64,000 nt of DNA from Pseudomonas pergaminensis (GCF_024112395.2 NZ_CP078013.2:4898001-4962000); one strand, 5' to 3'; shown: positions 47,012 through 57,780, counted from the first letter of the stretch. Made by a program: numbers and translations. Notes: generated from the sequence alone by a model not told the origin.

Positions 47012-47383
47012 ATGAACACCGTCGCCCATTACTTTTTGCTCTACGTCGACAGCCCGGCCACCAGCGCCAACTTCTACAGCCGCCTGCTGGGCAAGCCGCC
47101 GGTGCAGCTCAACCCCACCTTCGCCCTGTTTATTCTCGACAATGGAGTAAAGCTGGGTTTGTGGTCGCGCCATACCGTGGAGCCAGCGGCCCAACTGACG
47201 GGCGGTGGCGGTGAAGTGGGCCTGTCGCTGGCCGATAAAGCCGCCGTGGATGCGTTGCACGACCAGTGGGTAGAGCGCGGTGCGACGATCATCCAATCAC
47301 CGACCACCCTGGACTTCGGCTACACCTTCGTCGCCCAGGACCTCGATGGCCACCGGCTGCGTGCGTTTTGCCTGAGCGACTGA
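47012..47383 (+). CDS. VOC-family (glyoxalase/bleomycin-resistance fold) protein
   Basis: A 123-residue single vicinal-oxygen-chelate domain, beginning AHYFLLYVDSPATSANFYSR and ending DFGYTFVAQDLDGHRLRAFC. The usual metal ligand positions (His near the start, Glu/Asp in DPDGH-like DLDGH) are partly conserved. Such small proteins range from glyoxalases to antibiotic-binding proteins, so no substrate is given. Its last 87 bases overlap the convergent EamA gene. Confidence 0.85.
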   Translation: MNTVAHYFLLYVDSPATSANFYSRLLGKPPVQLNPTFALFILDNGVKLGLWSRHTVEPAAQLTGGGGEVGLSLADKAAVDALHDQWVERGATIIQSPTTLDFGYTFVAQDLDGHRLRAFCLSD

Positions 47384-48256
47384 CCGCCAGCGCCCTTCCA
47401 GGCTGATAGCGGCCACGCTGGTCAACACGATCACACCGCCCAGCACCACTTGCAGGGCGATGTGCTCACCCAGCAGCGTCGCCGCCATCGTCATCGCCAC
47501 TGGCGGGATCAGGTACATGGCCACCGACGCGCGGCTGACCTCGACATGTTTCAGCACATACCCCCAGGCCAAGTATGCCAGGGCGCTGGGGAAAACCCCG
47601 AGCACCAGCACCGCGAGGTTCTCGGGCGCCGGCGCCTGCATAACGGCAGCTGGCAGCCCCGGCAGGTTCACGCAGAGCATCAAGGTGCCCGCCCACACCA
47701 TGTAGCAAGCCATCGTCAGCGGGCTGTAGCGATGGGCGTAGTGTTTCTGGATGGCGAAGTACAGGCTCCACGACACCGCCGCCAGCAGGATCAGCAAGCC
47801 GCGCGGGTCGATATCGCCCACGCCGTGATCGCCCCAGATCACCACCAGCACCCCGAGCAAGCCCAGCGACACACAGCTCCAGCGCCACAGGCTGACCCGT
47901 TCCTTCAAACAGAAAAACGCGATCAACACGCTGAACAGCGGTGCCGATTGTGCCAGCACGCTGGATGCCGCCGCAGTCACGAACTGCTGGCCGTAATTAA
48001 GGCTGGTGTGGTGCAGGAACACGCCAAAAAAACTCAGCACCAGCAGCCACGGCACATCCCGTAGGCATGGCCGGCCGATGCCCAGCACCAGCGCCACAGC
48101 GGCCATGAACACCGAGGCGATCAGAAACCGCAACAACGCGAGCTGGCCGGGGCTGTAGCTGTGCAGGCCCATGTGCACGCCAATCGGCGAATAGGCCCAA
48201 CAGAGGATGACGCTGGCGATGACTAGCGTAAGCTTCAGGGGTGACGGGGTATTCAT
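47297..48256 (-). CDS. EamA/DMT-family transporter
   Basis: A 319-residue ten-span carrier with two EamA repeats: VILCWAYSPIGVHMGLHSYS at the start and ILLAAVSWSLYFAIQKHYAH in the second. The C-terminal ~30 residues (RWRSVAQAKRTQPVAIEVLG...) are hydrophilic and are encoded inside the end of the VOC gene on the other strand. It is divergent from a LysR regulator across 102 bases, so regulation by that regulator is likely. The substrate is unknown. Confidence 0.87.
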   Translation of the reverse strand: MNTPSPLKLTLVIASVILCWAYSPIGVHMGLHSYSPGQLALLRFLIASVFMAAVALVLGIGRPCLRDVPWLLVLSFFGVFLHHTSLNYGQQFVTAAASSVLAQSAPLFSVLIAFFCLKERVSLWRWSCVSLGLLGVLVVIWGDHGVGDIDPRGLLILLAAVSWSLYFAIQKHYAHRYSPLTMACYMVWAGTLMLCVNLPGLPAAVMQAPAPENLAVLVLGVFPSALAYLAWGYVLKHVEVSRASVAMYLIPPVAMTMAATLLGEHIALQVVLGGVIVLTSVAAISLEGRWRSVAQAKRTQPVAIEVLGDEGVAEVQGGR

Positions 48257-48358
48257 CGACGGCATCCAAACACTGAGAAGGAATGCCGTCAGTCTTGGCC
48301 GGGGCAAGGCGCAGGACAATTAACCGTTTCTGACTTCTGAAATCACTGGAACTGAGCG

Positions 48359-49222
48359 ATGGAACTGGCCCAACTGAAAATGGTGCGAGCGGTGGCACAA
48401 ACCGGCAGCGTGGCCCAGGCCGCCGTGCAATTGCATTGCGTGCCGTCCAACATCACCACGCGTATCAAGCAGCTGGAAAGCGAGTTGGGCACACCGCTGT
48501 TTATTCGCGCCGGGCGTGGGCTGGCGATCAGTGCTGCCGGTGAGATCTTCCTGGAGTACTGCGAACGCATCCTGGCGCTGGTGGACGAATCCAAACGCGC
48601 CGTGGACGCCAACGCCATTCCCCGTGGCACCCTGCGTATCGGCGCGGTGGAGTCGAGCGCCAGCGGGCGCTTGCCGCCACTGTTGGCGGAGTATCACCGA
48701 CGCTACCCGGACGTCAGCCTGGAACTGGTCACCGGCGCCTGGGGCGAACTGCTCGACGACCTGCAACACCACCGCCTGGACGTGGCCCTGGTGGCCGCCG
48801 GCAATAAGCGCGCAAAGCTCGAACACAGCGTGGTCTACAGCGAACGCCTGGTGCTGATCGCCAGCGCCACCAGCGACCCGATCCACGGCGCCGAAGACCT
48901 GGCCGGCCGCACCTTGCTGGTGTGGCCTCCCGGCTGCCCCTACCGGGCGGCGCTGGAAAACTGGGTCAAGCCGCACGCCTTCAAGCCGGCGATTGCCAGC
49001 TATGCCAGTTGGGGCACGATCATCGGTTGCGTCAGTGCCGGGATTGGCGTGGCGCTCGCGCCGGAAGGCATCCTGGCCCGCTATGAGCAGGCCAATCAGC
49101 TGGCATCGTATCGCTTTGAGGAATTGCAGGCAGTGGACAACCTGCTGTTCTGGCACAAGGACACCCAGCGGCATGTGGCACGGGATGCGTTTGCCGGGTT
49201 ACTCCGCGAAATATTCGGTTGA
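48359..49222 (+). CDS. LysR-family transcriptional regulator
   Basis: A 287-residue regulator with an N-terminal winged helix (MELAQLKMVRAVAQTGSVAQ, AAVQLHCVPSNITTRIKQLE) and a periplasmic-binding-protein-like effector domain (RGTLRIGAVESSASGRLPPL, ASWGTIIGCVSAGIGVALAP). It is transcribed away from the EamA transporter and probably controls it, the classic LysR arrangement. The inducer is unknown. Confidence 0.92.
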   Translation: MELAQLKMVRAVAQTGSVAQAAVQLHCVPSNITTRIKQLESELGTPLFIRAGRGLAISAAGEIFLEYCERILALVDESKRAVDANAIPRGTLRIGAVESSASGRLPPLLAEYHRRYPDVSLELVTGAWGELLDDLQHHRLDVALVAAGNKRAKLEHSVVYSERLVLIASATSDPIHGAEDLAGRTLLVWPPGCPYRAALENWVKPHAFKPAIASYASWGTIIGCVSAGIGVALAPEGILARYEQANQLASYRFEELQAVDNLLFWHKDTQRHVARDAFAGLLREIFG

Positions 49223-49232
49223 TGAAGATCCA

Positions 49233-49328
49233 AAATGTGGGAGCGGGCTTGCTCGCGAAAGCGGTGGCTCAGTCACTGCATCCAGCGACTGACACTCCGT
49301 ATTCGCGAGCAAGCCCGCTCCCACATTT
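49233..49328. repeat. REPIN after the LysR gene
   Basis: AAATGTGGGAGCGGGCTTGC, then TCGCGAA, is mirrored by TTCGCGAGCAAGCCCGCTCC, then CACATTT. Confidence 0.92.
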
Positions 49329-49349
49329 AGATTTTTGCCGTTTTCGAGA

Positions 49350-49940
49350 TCAGCTTTTGGGGGCCGCCAACCGCGCGTATTGATCCTGGCTGATCCACCC
49401 CGTAAACGAGCGACCCTCTGCGTTGATGAACTCGACCTGGGCCCAGCCATCCTTGAATGCCAGCACACCGACCACGTCGTTCTTGACGATGTAGGGACGT
49501 TTAGCCGCCTTGGCACTTGGATTTTTCAGCAGGTAAGCCTTGTCGGTTGAGGCCTGGACCAGGCCGATCCATTTTTTGCTGGCGGTCTGGGTCAGGTCCA
49601 GGCCGGTGGCAATTTCCGGCATCAGCACATTGAGGCAACCCGGATGCTGACGGCCTTCTGCCACGGTGAGGGTCACGCCATCGGACGAGGGTGCCACGCT
49701 GCCGGGGTAGGCAGTGTCGTTCCAGGTGGTCAGTGCTGAGGGCTTGCCTTGCAGGTAGAACGTGCAGCTGCGAGTAACGCCCTCGCCCATCTCTTCCGCG
49801 TAATAGCCTTCCACCTGATGCTCAGGCGTCACGGCCAGCATCAGCCCTTCGTATTTGCCTGAATGCAACGCCGGTGAACCGGCCAAGACAGGCGCTGCGG
49901 CGCACAACGACAACACACCCACTGCTAGAAAACGGATCAT
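49350..49940 (-). CDS. secreted SH3-like protein, probable partner/immunity of the muramidase
   Basis: A 196-residue protein with a Sec signal peptide (MIRFLAVGVLSLCAAAPVLA). The middle part has two Cys (SRSCTFYL, HPGCLNVL) likely to form a periplasmic disulfide. The C-terminal ~65 residues (AYLLKNPSAKAAKRPYIVKN, GDGWAQVEF-like FKDGWAQVEFINAEGRSFTG, WISQDQ) look like a bacterial SH3 domain. Its ATG comes one base after the muramidase stop (TAAGATG), so the two are coupled. A periplasmic partner coupled to a cytosolic muramidase suggests immunity; this is inferred. Confidence 0.72.
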   Translation of the reverse strand: MIRFLAVGVLSLCAAAPVLAGSPALHSGKYEGLMLAVTPEHQVEGYYAEEMGEGVTRSCTFYLQGKPSALTTWNDTAYPGSVAPSSDGVTLTVAEGRQHPGCLNVLMPEIATGLDLTQTASKKWIGLVQASTDKAYLLKNPSAKAAKRPYIVKNDVVGVLAFKDGWAQVEFINAEGRSFTGWISQDQYARLAAPKS

Positions 49941-49941
49941 C

Positions 49942-50988
49942 TTATTTTTTTCCTTCAAGTTTCTCGTAGGCTTCTTTCATCAGGACGTCATAGTTGCCGT
50001 AGTCCTTGCCGTTATAGTTACGGGCCATCGAAGTGAAATCCTTGGCTTTCATGGCCGTCATCAACGCCGGGCTGTTAGCGCAAAACGCGAGAAACGCCTT
50101 CAGTTGGTTACCGACATTCACTTTTAATGCCGCGGCAAACTCAAACACCGTTTTGTAACCGCATGAGGCGTAGTTGAACCCCATGGTCTGAAACATGCCC
50201 CACGACGCCGACATCAACGCCGCTTCCTGGTCCAGGGCGAATGCAGTGGCCATGGTTTCCCAGGCCTTGACCTGATCCTTGTTATTGACCTGCCACTGCG
50301 GCCCGGCCTTTCTCACATAGATGTACGAAAGCAGCGGATGCGCCTGGTCGTAGATATGCTTGGTGTACTTGCGAAATTGGTGCCCTTCAAACGCAATGAT
50401 CGGTAACTTGGCCGGCCCGAAACCCGAGCGACCACCGGACTCCACCGTGGCGAAGGCCCTGATGACATTCACCGAAATGCCGTTGCCCAACTGCTTGGCG
50501 GCATTCTGAAAATCCGTATCGGTGAGCGTCATGCCGCCATCGCACGTGGCCTGGAGCATCAATTGGCGATTGCGCCGCTCAGCCTCGATCATTGCCCGCA
50601 TACGGTCCAGGTACACGTTGACGGTGGCTTGCACTGCGTCACCCTGGTTGTTACCGAATGCATTCAGAAAGCTTGGAATACGCATGCTCGGAAACGCCTT
50701 CACCGGTACCTTCACCGCCTCTTCGATCAGGCTGTTGAAGGTTTTACCGGTCGGGTCGATCACACCATCGGGGTGCGCGTATTTGAGATGACGGAACTGA
50801 TACTGGCTGATGCACTGCACCAACTGACCGTCGCACTTGCCGTTTTCGGCCAGTGGGAAGCCCAGTTTGGGAATGATCAGATTGAATAAATATTGGATGC
50901 ACTGCACATCGGAAGGCAAGTTACGGGCTTTACCGGGAGCGCCTACCGAAGCACTGATAAGACGGGGCAACCCTTGCAGGCTTTTCAT
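49942..50988 (-). CDS. peptidoglycan-binding N-acetylmuramidase (DUF3380 type)
   Basis: A 348-residue protein (351 from the ATG at 50997). Residues ~25-95 form a peptidoglycan-binding domain (YLFNLIIPKLGFPLAENGKC, DGQLVQCISQYQF). The C-terminal ~200 residues are the muramidase: catalytic Glu in ATVESGGRSGF (residue 183), then IAFEGHQFRKYT and SASWGMFQTMGFNYASCGY. There is no signal peptide and no holin nearby, which argues for export by a specialised route such as type VI secretion. AAGGA is 8 bases before 50988. Confidence 0.8.
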   Translation of the reverse strand: MKSLQGLPRLISASVGAPGKARNLPSDVQCIQYLFNLIIPKLGFPLAENGKCDGQLVQCISQYQFRHLKYAHPDGVIDPTGKTFNSLIEEAVKVPVKAFPSMRIPSFLNAFGNNQGDAVQATVNVYLDRMRAMIEAERRNRQLMLQATCDGGMTLTDTDFQNAAKQLGNGISVNVIRAFATVESGGRSGFGPAKLPIIAFEGHQFRKYTKHIYDQAHPLLSYIYVRKAGPQWQVNNKDQVKAWETMATAFALDQEAALMSASWGMFQTMGFNYASCGYKTVFEFAAALKVNVGNQLKAFLAFCANSPALMTAMKAKDFTSMARNYNGKDYGNYDVLMKEAYEKLEGKK

Positions 50989-51145
50989 CACAGACATCCT
51001 TGTTAGTTAAAGAAGTGATGGCACTTCAATATCAAATCCGCACCCTTGTCATACTCTGAAACAAGTGGCTGGCGGAAACTAACAAGGTGGTTTTAGGTTG
51101 TCCAGAGCGACCGCTGAAAGTTGTGAAACAGCCGAATTAAATAAA

Positions 51146-53107
51146 TCAGTAACCGTGGAATTCACGGGTTTTCTGGTAGGTGTGGAAATCAATCCACTCG
51201 ACCACGTCGTAAGGCAGGTAAAGCTGCATCCGCGCCCGGGAAATGGCGATGTACACCGCGCACAGCCGCTGGTCGAACGCGTAGGCGTCCTTGAACTTCA
51301 CGTTGGTCAGCAGTTCGGGCGTCAGCAGCACCCGGTCGAACTCCATGCCGCCCGCCTCCTCCGCCAGCATCAGCAGGCATCGCTTGCCAGGCACGCCACC
51401 CAGCCGGTTCAAGCGCGTGATATCGGCGACGTTGAAGCCTTTTTCCAGCTCACTTTCGACCCACAGGAACGCCTCATCGAATTGGCTGGCATCGCGCACC
51501 TGCTGCCAGTCGTCCATGTCGCTGAAATACGCGTGGGGGCCGTTGTCACTGTGCTCGTTGCTGTAGAACTGCGGCTTGAACAAGGCGATAACGCTGGTCA
51601 TAAAGCGTTGCAGGTCCTGCTGCGCCGCGTTGTTGGGGAACCCGAACGGGCAGTTGGCTTGCTGCAACTGAATCGCCCACTTCATGGTGTCCCAATGGGA
51701 AGCGGTCAACACCACGCAGCCTTCGGGCGGCACGAAGCCCTGGGGGTAGTGCTCGATACCGACGTCGGCATCCCGCGCGCCTTCGAAGGGCGTCTTGCCC
51801 TTCTGCGAATGCACGCTGATCAACGGGTTGACCAGGCGCTCGACGTTGCGGCCCGAACGCACCGAGTAACTGATGTCGGTGTGCCGGACTTCGCGCTTGC
51901 GCCTGACCACCTCACCGCTGGCCAATTGGTACTCATCGCCAAGGGTAATCAACACCTGGCGGCCGCGTTCGATGATCTGCAACAACGAGGGTGGAATGTC
52001 CTGGCTTTCATCGATCAGCACATGGGTGTATCGGGGCGGCACCACGCATCCATCGAGGCTTGCGCGCTTGATCAGCAACAGGGCTGCGAAGGCCGTCTGA
52101 CCGGCCCACTGCGGGTTGGCGTCCAGATACGTCCACAACCGGCTGGAATACTCCAGCAACGCCTGGGCGTCCACGCTGGACAAGGCTTGCTTGAAATGCG
52201 GCAAATGCCTGGCCGACAGGCTGTGATGGTTGGAGTGGCAGTAGCTGTCGAGCACCTTCAGGCAGATATCAAGCGTTGCCGCGCCATCGTGACCACGCCA
52301 GCCGTGGATATTCAGGGTCTGCGACACTTCGTGTTTGCCGGGCAACCGAGTGGGTGTGGCCTGCGCGGCGGGCCGTTGCCCCTGCAACAGCGCCTTGGCG
52401 AAGGCAGCAAAGGTCGAACCGGTCTTGCTGTCCTTGGCCAGTCCCATGCGTTCACGCAGGGTCGCGAGTTTTGCTCCAGTACGCGCCAGTATCAAGGTTT
52501 GGGCCGGCCGCAGGCACTCCATCAAGGCGCCGAGCAGGTGGCTCTTGCCGATGCCCGCGTAGCCTTGCACATGCAGGTCTTCGTTCAGGTTGGCGCGGAA
52601 GGTGCGCACCAGTTTGTCCTGGGCCGGGCTGAGCCAGCGCTCGCGCTGCCGGGGCGTGATCATCTGCTGGCTGAACGGGTCATTGCTGCGCAGGTGGCGG
52701 ACCTTGTAGCCGATATCCCATTTACCCGACGGCAGCAGGTAATCGCGCGCCGCGACTTCTTCAGCCGACAGCAGCCGCAGGTTGACGGTTTTGAGCGCAT
52801 TGAAGCCGAAGTACAGCTTGCGCGGATCGAACAGCCGCTGGGCTTCGGACAGCAAGGTCGCGGCGCCCCCTGCCGGCGCGTCGACCGCCCAGTCGATCAG
52901 CTTGGTCAGGATGCGCTCGGCGCCGGCACAGGTCAGGTCTTTTTCCACGGCCTGGGCCAGGTTCTGGATGACCAGCACGGCGGCCAGCTCCGGGTCCGAC
53001 AGGCCGGTCAGGGCCTTGGCACCGTCCGCGCCAAGCAGCGCCGTGCAAGTTTCCTGCGTGACAGGCAGGAAGACGGGGCTGGATAAATCAAAGTGTTCCG
53101 GTTGCAT
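51146..53107 (-). CDS. UvrD/SF1-helicase-like ATPase
   Basis: About 653 residues. The N-terminal ~190 residues match nothing I recognise. Then the SF1 motifs follow: Walker A GYAGIGKSHLLG, Walker B LIDESQDIPP, motif III TLGDEYQL, motif IV/V region KGFNVADITRLNRLGG and motif VI AVYIAISRARMQLYL. It is shorter than UvrD/Rep and lacks recognisable 1B/2B layout. Role unknown; DNA repair or anti-phage defence are possible. The ATG at 53107 has GAGGA upstream. It follows the small Pro-rich protein by 20 bases. Confidence 0.78.
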   Translation of the reverse strand: MQPEHFDLSSPVFLPVTQETCTALLGADGAKALTGLSDPELAAVLVIQNLAQAVEKDLTCAGAERILTKLIDWAVDAPAGGAATLLSEAQRLFDPRKLYFGFNALKTVNLRLLSAEEVAARDYLLPSGKWDIGYKVRHLRSNDPFSQQMITPRQRERWLSPAQDKLVRTFRANLNEDLHVQGYAGIGKSHLLGALMECLRPAQTLILARTGAKLATLRERMGLAKDSKTGSTFAAFAKALLQGQRPAAQATPTRLPGKHEVSQTLNIHGWRGHDGAATLDICLKVLDSYCHSNHHSLSARHLPHFKQALSSVDAQALLEYSSRLWTYLDANPQWAGQTAFAALLLIKRASLDGCVVPPRYTHVLIDESQDIPPSLLQIIERGRQVLITLGDEYQLASGEVVRRKREVRHTDISYSVRSGRNVERLVNPLISVHSQKGKTPFEGARDADVGIEHYPQGFVPPEGCVVLTASHWDTMKWAIQLQQANCPFGFPNNAAQQDLQRFMTSVIALFKPQFYSNEHSDNGPHAYFSDMDDWQQVRDASQFDEAFLWVESELEKGFNVADITRLNRLGGVPGKRCLLMLAEEAGGMEFDRVLLTPELLTNVKFKDAYAFDQRLCAVYIAISRARMQLYLPYDVVEWIDFHTYQKTREFHGY

Positions 53108-53127
53108 AGTTCCTCGCAACCAGGCAA

Positions 53128-53601
53128 TCAGGCATTGCCCTGACTGCCCAGCTCAAACCGATATTCTCCAAGGGAGCCTGACATACCGCCGCCCTGGGGA
53201 CGCGCGTCAGGCGTTGAAGCCATCGCGCTGATCTGCTGCTGAAGTTCGAACACCGCCATGTCCAGCAGCCTGCGCAAGTCTTCGGCACTCTGTGCGGCCA
53301 CATTCAATTGCAGCGTGAAGGCCCCTGTGAGTGGCGGTGGCGTCGGCGCGGCGGGCGGCGCGGGCTCATCGGCCGCATCGGTCGCGCGGATCATTTCCGC
53401 CTGGCTGAGGATGTCCGCGTGCTCGTCATCCATCAGGTCCAGCACCTTCGATAACTCCAGGGTCTGTTCAGGGTGCGATTGAATACGGTCCTTGATCTCC
53501 AGGCGCCGCATCTGCCATTCCCGCAGTTTTTCGCGAGTGAGGTCGTCGACTTTTTCCACGTGTTCTGTCTCCGGATGCCAGGCACTGGAGTATGCCGCCA
53601 T
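53128..53601 (-). CDS. hypothetical protein with Pro-rich linker, partner of the helicase-like gene
   Basis: About 157 residues, not recognised. The N-terminal half is helical and charged (DDLTREKLREWQMRRLEIKD, LSKVLDLMDDEHADILSQAE). A Pro/Ala linker (DEPAPPAAPTPPP) leads to a C-terminal block FTLQLNVAAQSAEDLRRLLD, then MAVFELQQQIS. No membrane span or signal peptide. The ATG at 53601 is my choice; the frame is open from TTG 53664. It lies 20 bases before the helicase-like gene and 80 bases downstream of the SRP RNA. Confidence 0.62.
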   Translation of the reverse strand: MAAYSSAWHPETEHVEKVDDLTREKLREWQMRRLEIKDRIQSHPEQTLELSKVLDLMDDEHADILSQAEMIRATDAADEPAPPAAPTPPPLTGAFTLQLNVAAQSAEDLRRLLDMAVFELQQQISAMASTPDARPQGGGMSGSLGEYRFELGSQGNA

Positions 53602-53680
53602 GGACTGCCCGATGGCAGATGGCGTGAAAGCATTTTTTGAATTGAGTTTGAGGAGGTATTGCAAGGAAGAGCGTTATGGA

Positions 53681-53790
53681 GGCAACCCCACCAGCCACAC
53701 CCCGGCACACAATGTTCCCGCTGTGGCTGCTGCCTTCCGGCTCTGACCAGGTTCACGGGTAATCGTTGCGGGGGGACCGATGGGGTCACC
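53681..53790 (-). ncRNA. ffs: 4.5S RNA of the signal recognition particle
   Basis: Read on the minus strand, the region holds the universal SRP domain IV: CCTGGTCAGAGCCGGAAGGC, then AGCAGCC, with the GGAA tetraloop and the asymmetric loop contacted by Ffh. Flanking sequence matches bacterial small SRP RNA (CCCCGCAACG 5' and GTGTGCCGGGGTGTGGCTGG 3'). The ends GGTGACCCCA and TGGGGTTGCC pair to close the hairpin, giving a mature RNA of about 110 nt. Ends are estimated from pairing. A promoter lies at 53823-53850. Confidence 0.95.
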
Positions 53791-53822
53791 ATAACGACGC
53801 TGGCCTCTCGGCAAGCGGGGCC

Positions 53823-53850
53823 ATTGTACCGATCTCATCGGAAGTTACAA
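53823..53850 (-). promoter_or_regulatory. promoter of ffs
   Basis: On the minus strand TTGTAA (53845-53850), 16 bases, then TACAAT (53823-53828). The start would be near 53816, leaving a ~26-nt leader before the mature 5' end, as in the E. coli precursor that RNase P trims. Confidence 0.82.
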
Positions 53851-53909
53851 CCGTTGGGGCCGGATTAAAAATATCCGATGGTTCAAGCACTTGTGTCTAT
53901 CGCGAGGAC

Positions 53910-53938
53910 GCCATCGCCGGCAAGCCGACTTCTACAGG
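53910..53938. repeat. single REP unit
   Basis: GCCATCGCCGGCAAGCCGAC followed by TTCTACAGG is one REP arm without an inverted partner. It overlaps the stop codon of the metallopeptidase. Confidence 0.75.
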
Positions 53939-55095
53939 GTGACGGCTTCGTCTGCGCGGCCACCTTCCTCCTGGATCACCAGGTGGATGAAGTGCAGCTT
54001 GGCGATTACCGCCGGAGGCAGCACGAAAGGATAGAAATCCGGCTGGCCCATGCTACGTGACAGTTCGTTGAGCATGCCGGCCAGTTCAATCCAGGCGTTG
54101 ACGAACGACAGGAACGCCGCGCCGCCGGGGTGCTCGGGGTCGTAGAGCGTGCTGAGGGGGAAGGGTTGGTAATCCAGGTCCATCTCGCGGGCGCTCATGC
54201 CAAAGCCGAGGGCGGTGTCGACGGCGTCCATCATGTGCAGGTAATGGGCCCAGGTTTCGGCCCAGTCTTCCCAGGGGTGCATGGTGGCGTAGGCGCTGAC
54301 GCAGGTTTGCTGCCAGTCAGGGCGCGGGCCGTTTTGATAATGCTGATCGAGGGCTTCGGCGTAACTGGCGCGTTCGTCGCCGAACAGGGCGCGAAACGGT
54401 TCGAGCCAGTGGGTATTCGCGATCAGGCGATCCCAGTAATAGTGGCCTACCTCATGGCGAAAGTGACCGAGCAGCGTGCGGTAGGGTTCGCGCATTTGTA
54501 CGCGCACCTTTTCACGGTGGGCGTCGTCGGCTTCCTTGATGTCGAGGGTGATCAAGCCATTCGCGTGGCCCGTCATCGGCGCGTTGCCCTCCAGGTCGAT
54601 ACCGACGAAGTCGAAAGCCAGACCGTTGTCTTCGTCGACACTCTTGGGCACGACTTGCAGGCCAAGGCTGATCAATTGCGCGACCAAGCGGCGCTTGGCG
54701 GTTTCGACTTTGCGCCAGCGCTCATGATTTTCTACGATCGACAGGTCAGGGATGGTGCGATTGAGGCTGCAGGCCACGCACAGCGGCGCGGTGCTGTGAG
54801 CCGGAATCAGCCAATTGCAGGCGGCCGGCGTGTCGAGGTTGGCGCAGCGACGGAAAGCGCCGGCGTCGAGGTTGCCATCTTGCAACCAGGTGCCTTCCAC
54901 CGGGCCGGGCCGCAGGGAGTCCAACCTGGCTTGTTGGGGTTGGTAGCCCAGCAGCGCCTGGCAGGCCAGGCACTGGCTGTTGCGAAAGAACAGGGATTGG
55001 CCGCAACGGCACTGCCAGACCTTGCTGTCACGAGACGAGCCGGCCACGAACGGTGCGGCAATGCGCGAACTGAGTTGCTCGAAGTAGCGAAACAT
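53932..55095 (-). CDS. zinc-binding metallopeptidase family protein
   Basis: A 387-residue protein. An N-terminal zinc ribbon (Cys29, Cys31, Cys42, Cys45 in CRCGQSLFFRNSQCLAC) is followed by a second Cys cluster near 93-109 and then a gluzincin-like HEVGHYYW (HExxH at 214-218). A downstream Glu-rich segment, WEDWAETWAHYLHMMDAVDT, could supply the third ligand. The family is conserved in Pseudomonas but its substrate is unknown. No signal peptide, so it is cytosolic. A REP unit overlaps its stop. Confidence 0.85.
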   Translation of the reverse strand: MFRYFEQLSSRIAAPFVAGSSRDSKVWQCRCGQSLFFRNSQCLACQALLGYQPQQARLDSLRPGPVEGTWLQDGNLDAGAFRRCANLDTPAACNWLIPAHSTAPLCVACSLNRTIPDLSIVENHERWRKVETAKRRLVAQLISLGLQVVPKSVDEDNGLAFDFVGIDLEGNAPMTGHANGLITLDIKEADDAHREKVRVQMREPYRTLLGHFRHEVGHYYWDRLIANTHWLEPFRALFGDERASYAEALDQHYQNGPRPDWQQTCVSAYATMHPWEDWAETWAHYLHMMDAVDTALGFGMSAREMDLDYQPFPLSTLYDPEHPGGAAFLSFVNAWIELAGMLNELSRSMGQPDFYPFVLPPAVIAKLHFIHLVIQEEGGRADEAVTL

Positions 55096-55156
55096 GGCGA
55101 TCTCTCCCTGGGTGACTGAGACTAGATCACTTTCGCTTCAGAATCGTTCCACATTG

Positions 55157-55309
55157 TTGTAGTGAGCGGGCTTGCCCCGCGCTGGGCTGCGTAGCGGCCC
55201 CAAACCCGGCACTTCGGTCTATCCGAAACACTTCGGCGTCCTTGTTGGGGCGGCTTCGCCACCCAGCGCGGGGCAAGCCCGCTCACCACAGCAAGCCCGC
55301 TCACCACAA
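55157..55309. repeat. REPIN with an extra third arm
   Basis: GTGAGCGGGCTTGCCCCGCG (55162 on) is mirrored by CGCGGGGCAAGCCCGCTCAC (55267-55286), and a further partial copy GCAAGCCCGCTCACCACA follows at 55291-55308. Confidence 0.9.
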
Positions 55310-55335
55310 CACGCTTGTTTACCCCACAGTCCACA

Positions 55336-57734
<2,399 letters not shown>

Positions 57735-57780
57735 AATATGTTAGTGCGCTTATTCTACTGACAACGCTGAAGACCAATCC

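Noticed and set aside
49942..50988. Phage endolysin in a prophage remnant
   Set aside because: The muramidase domain also occurs in phage lysins, but no holin, spanin, tail or integrase genes surround it and its coupled partner has a Sec signal. Kept as an alternative, not the main call.
51098..53086. 662-codon open frame opposite the helicase-like gene
   Set aside because: Same high-GC mirror effect; the minus-strand frame has recognisable SF1 motifs and the plus frame has none.
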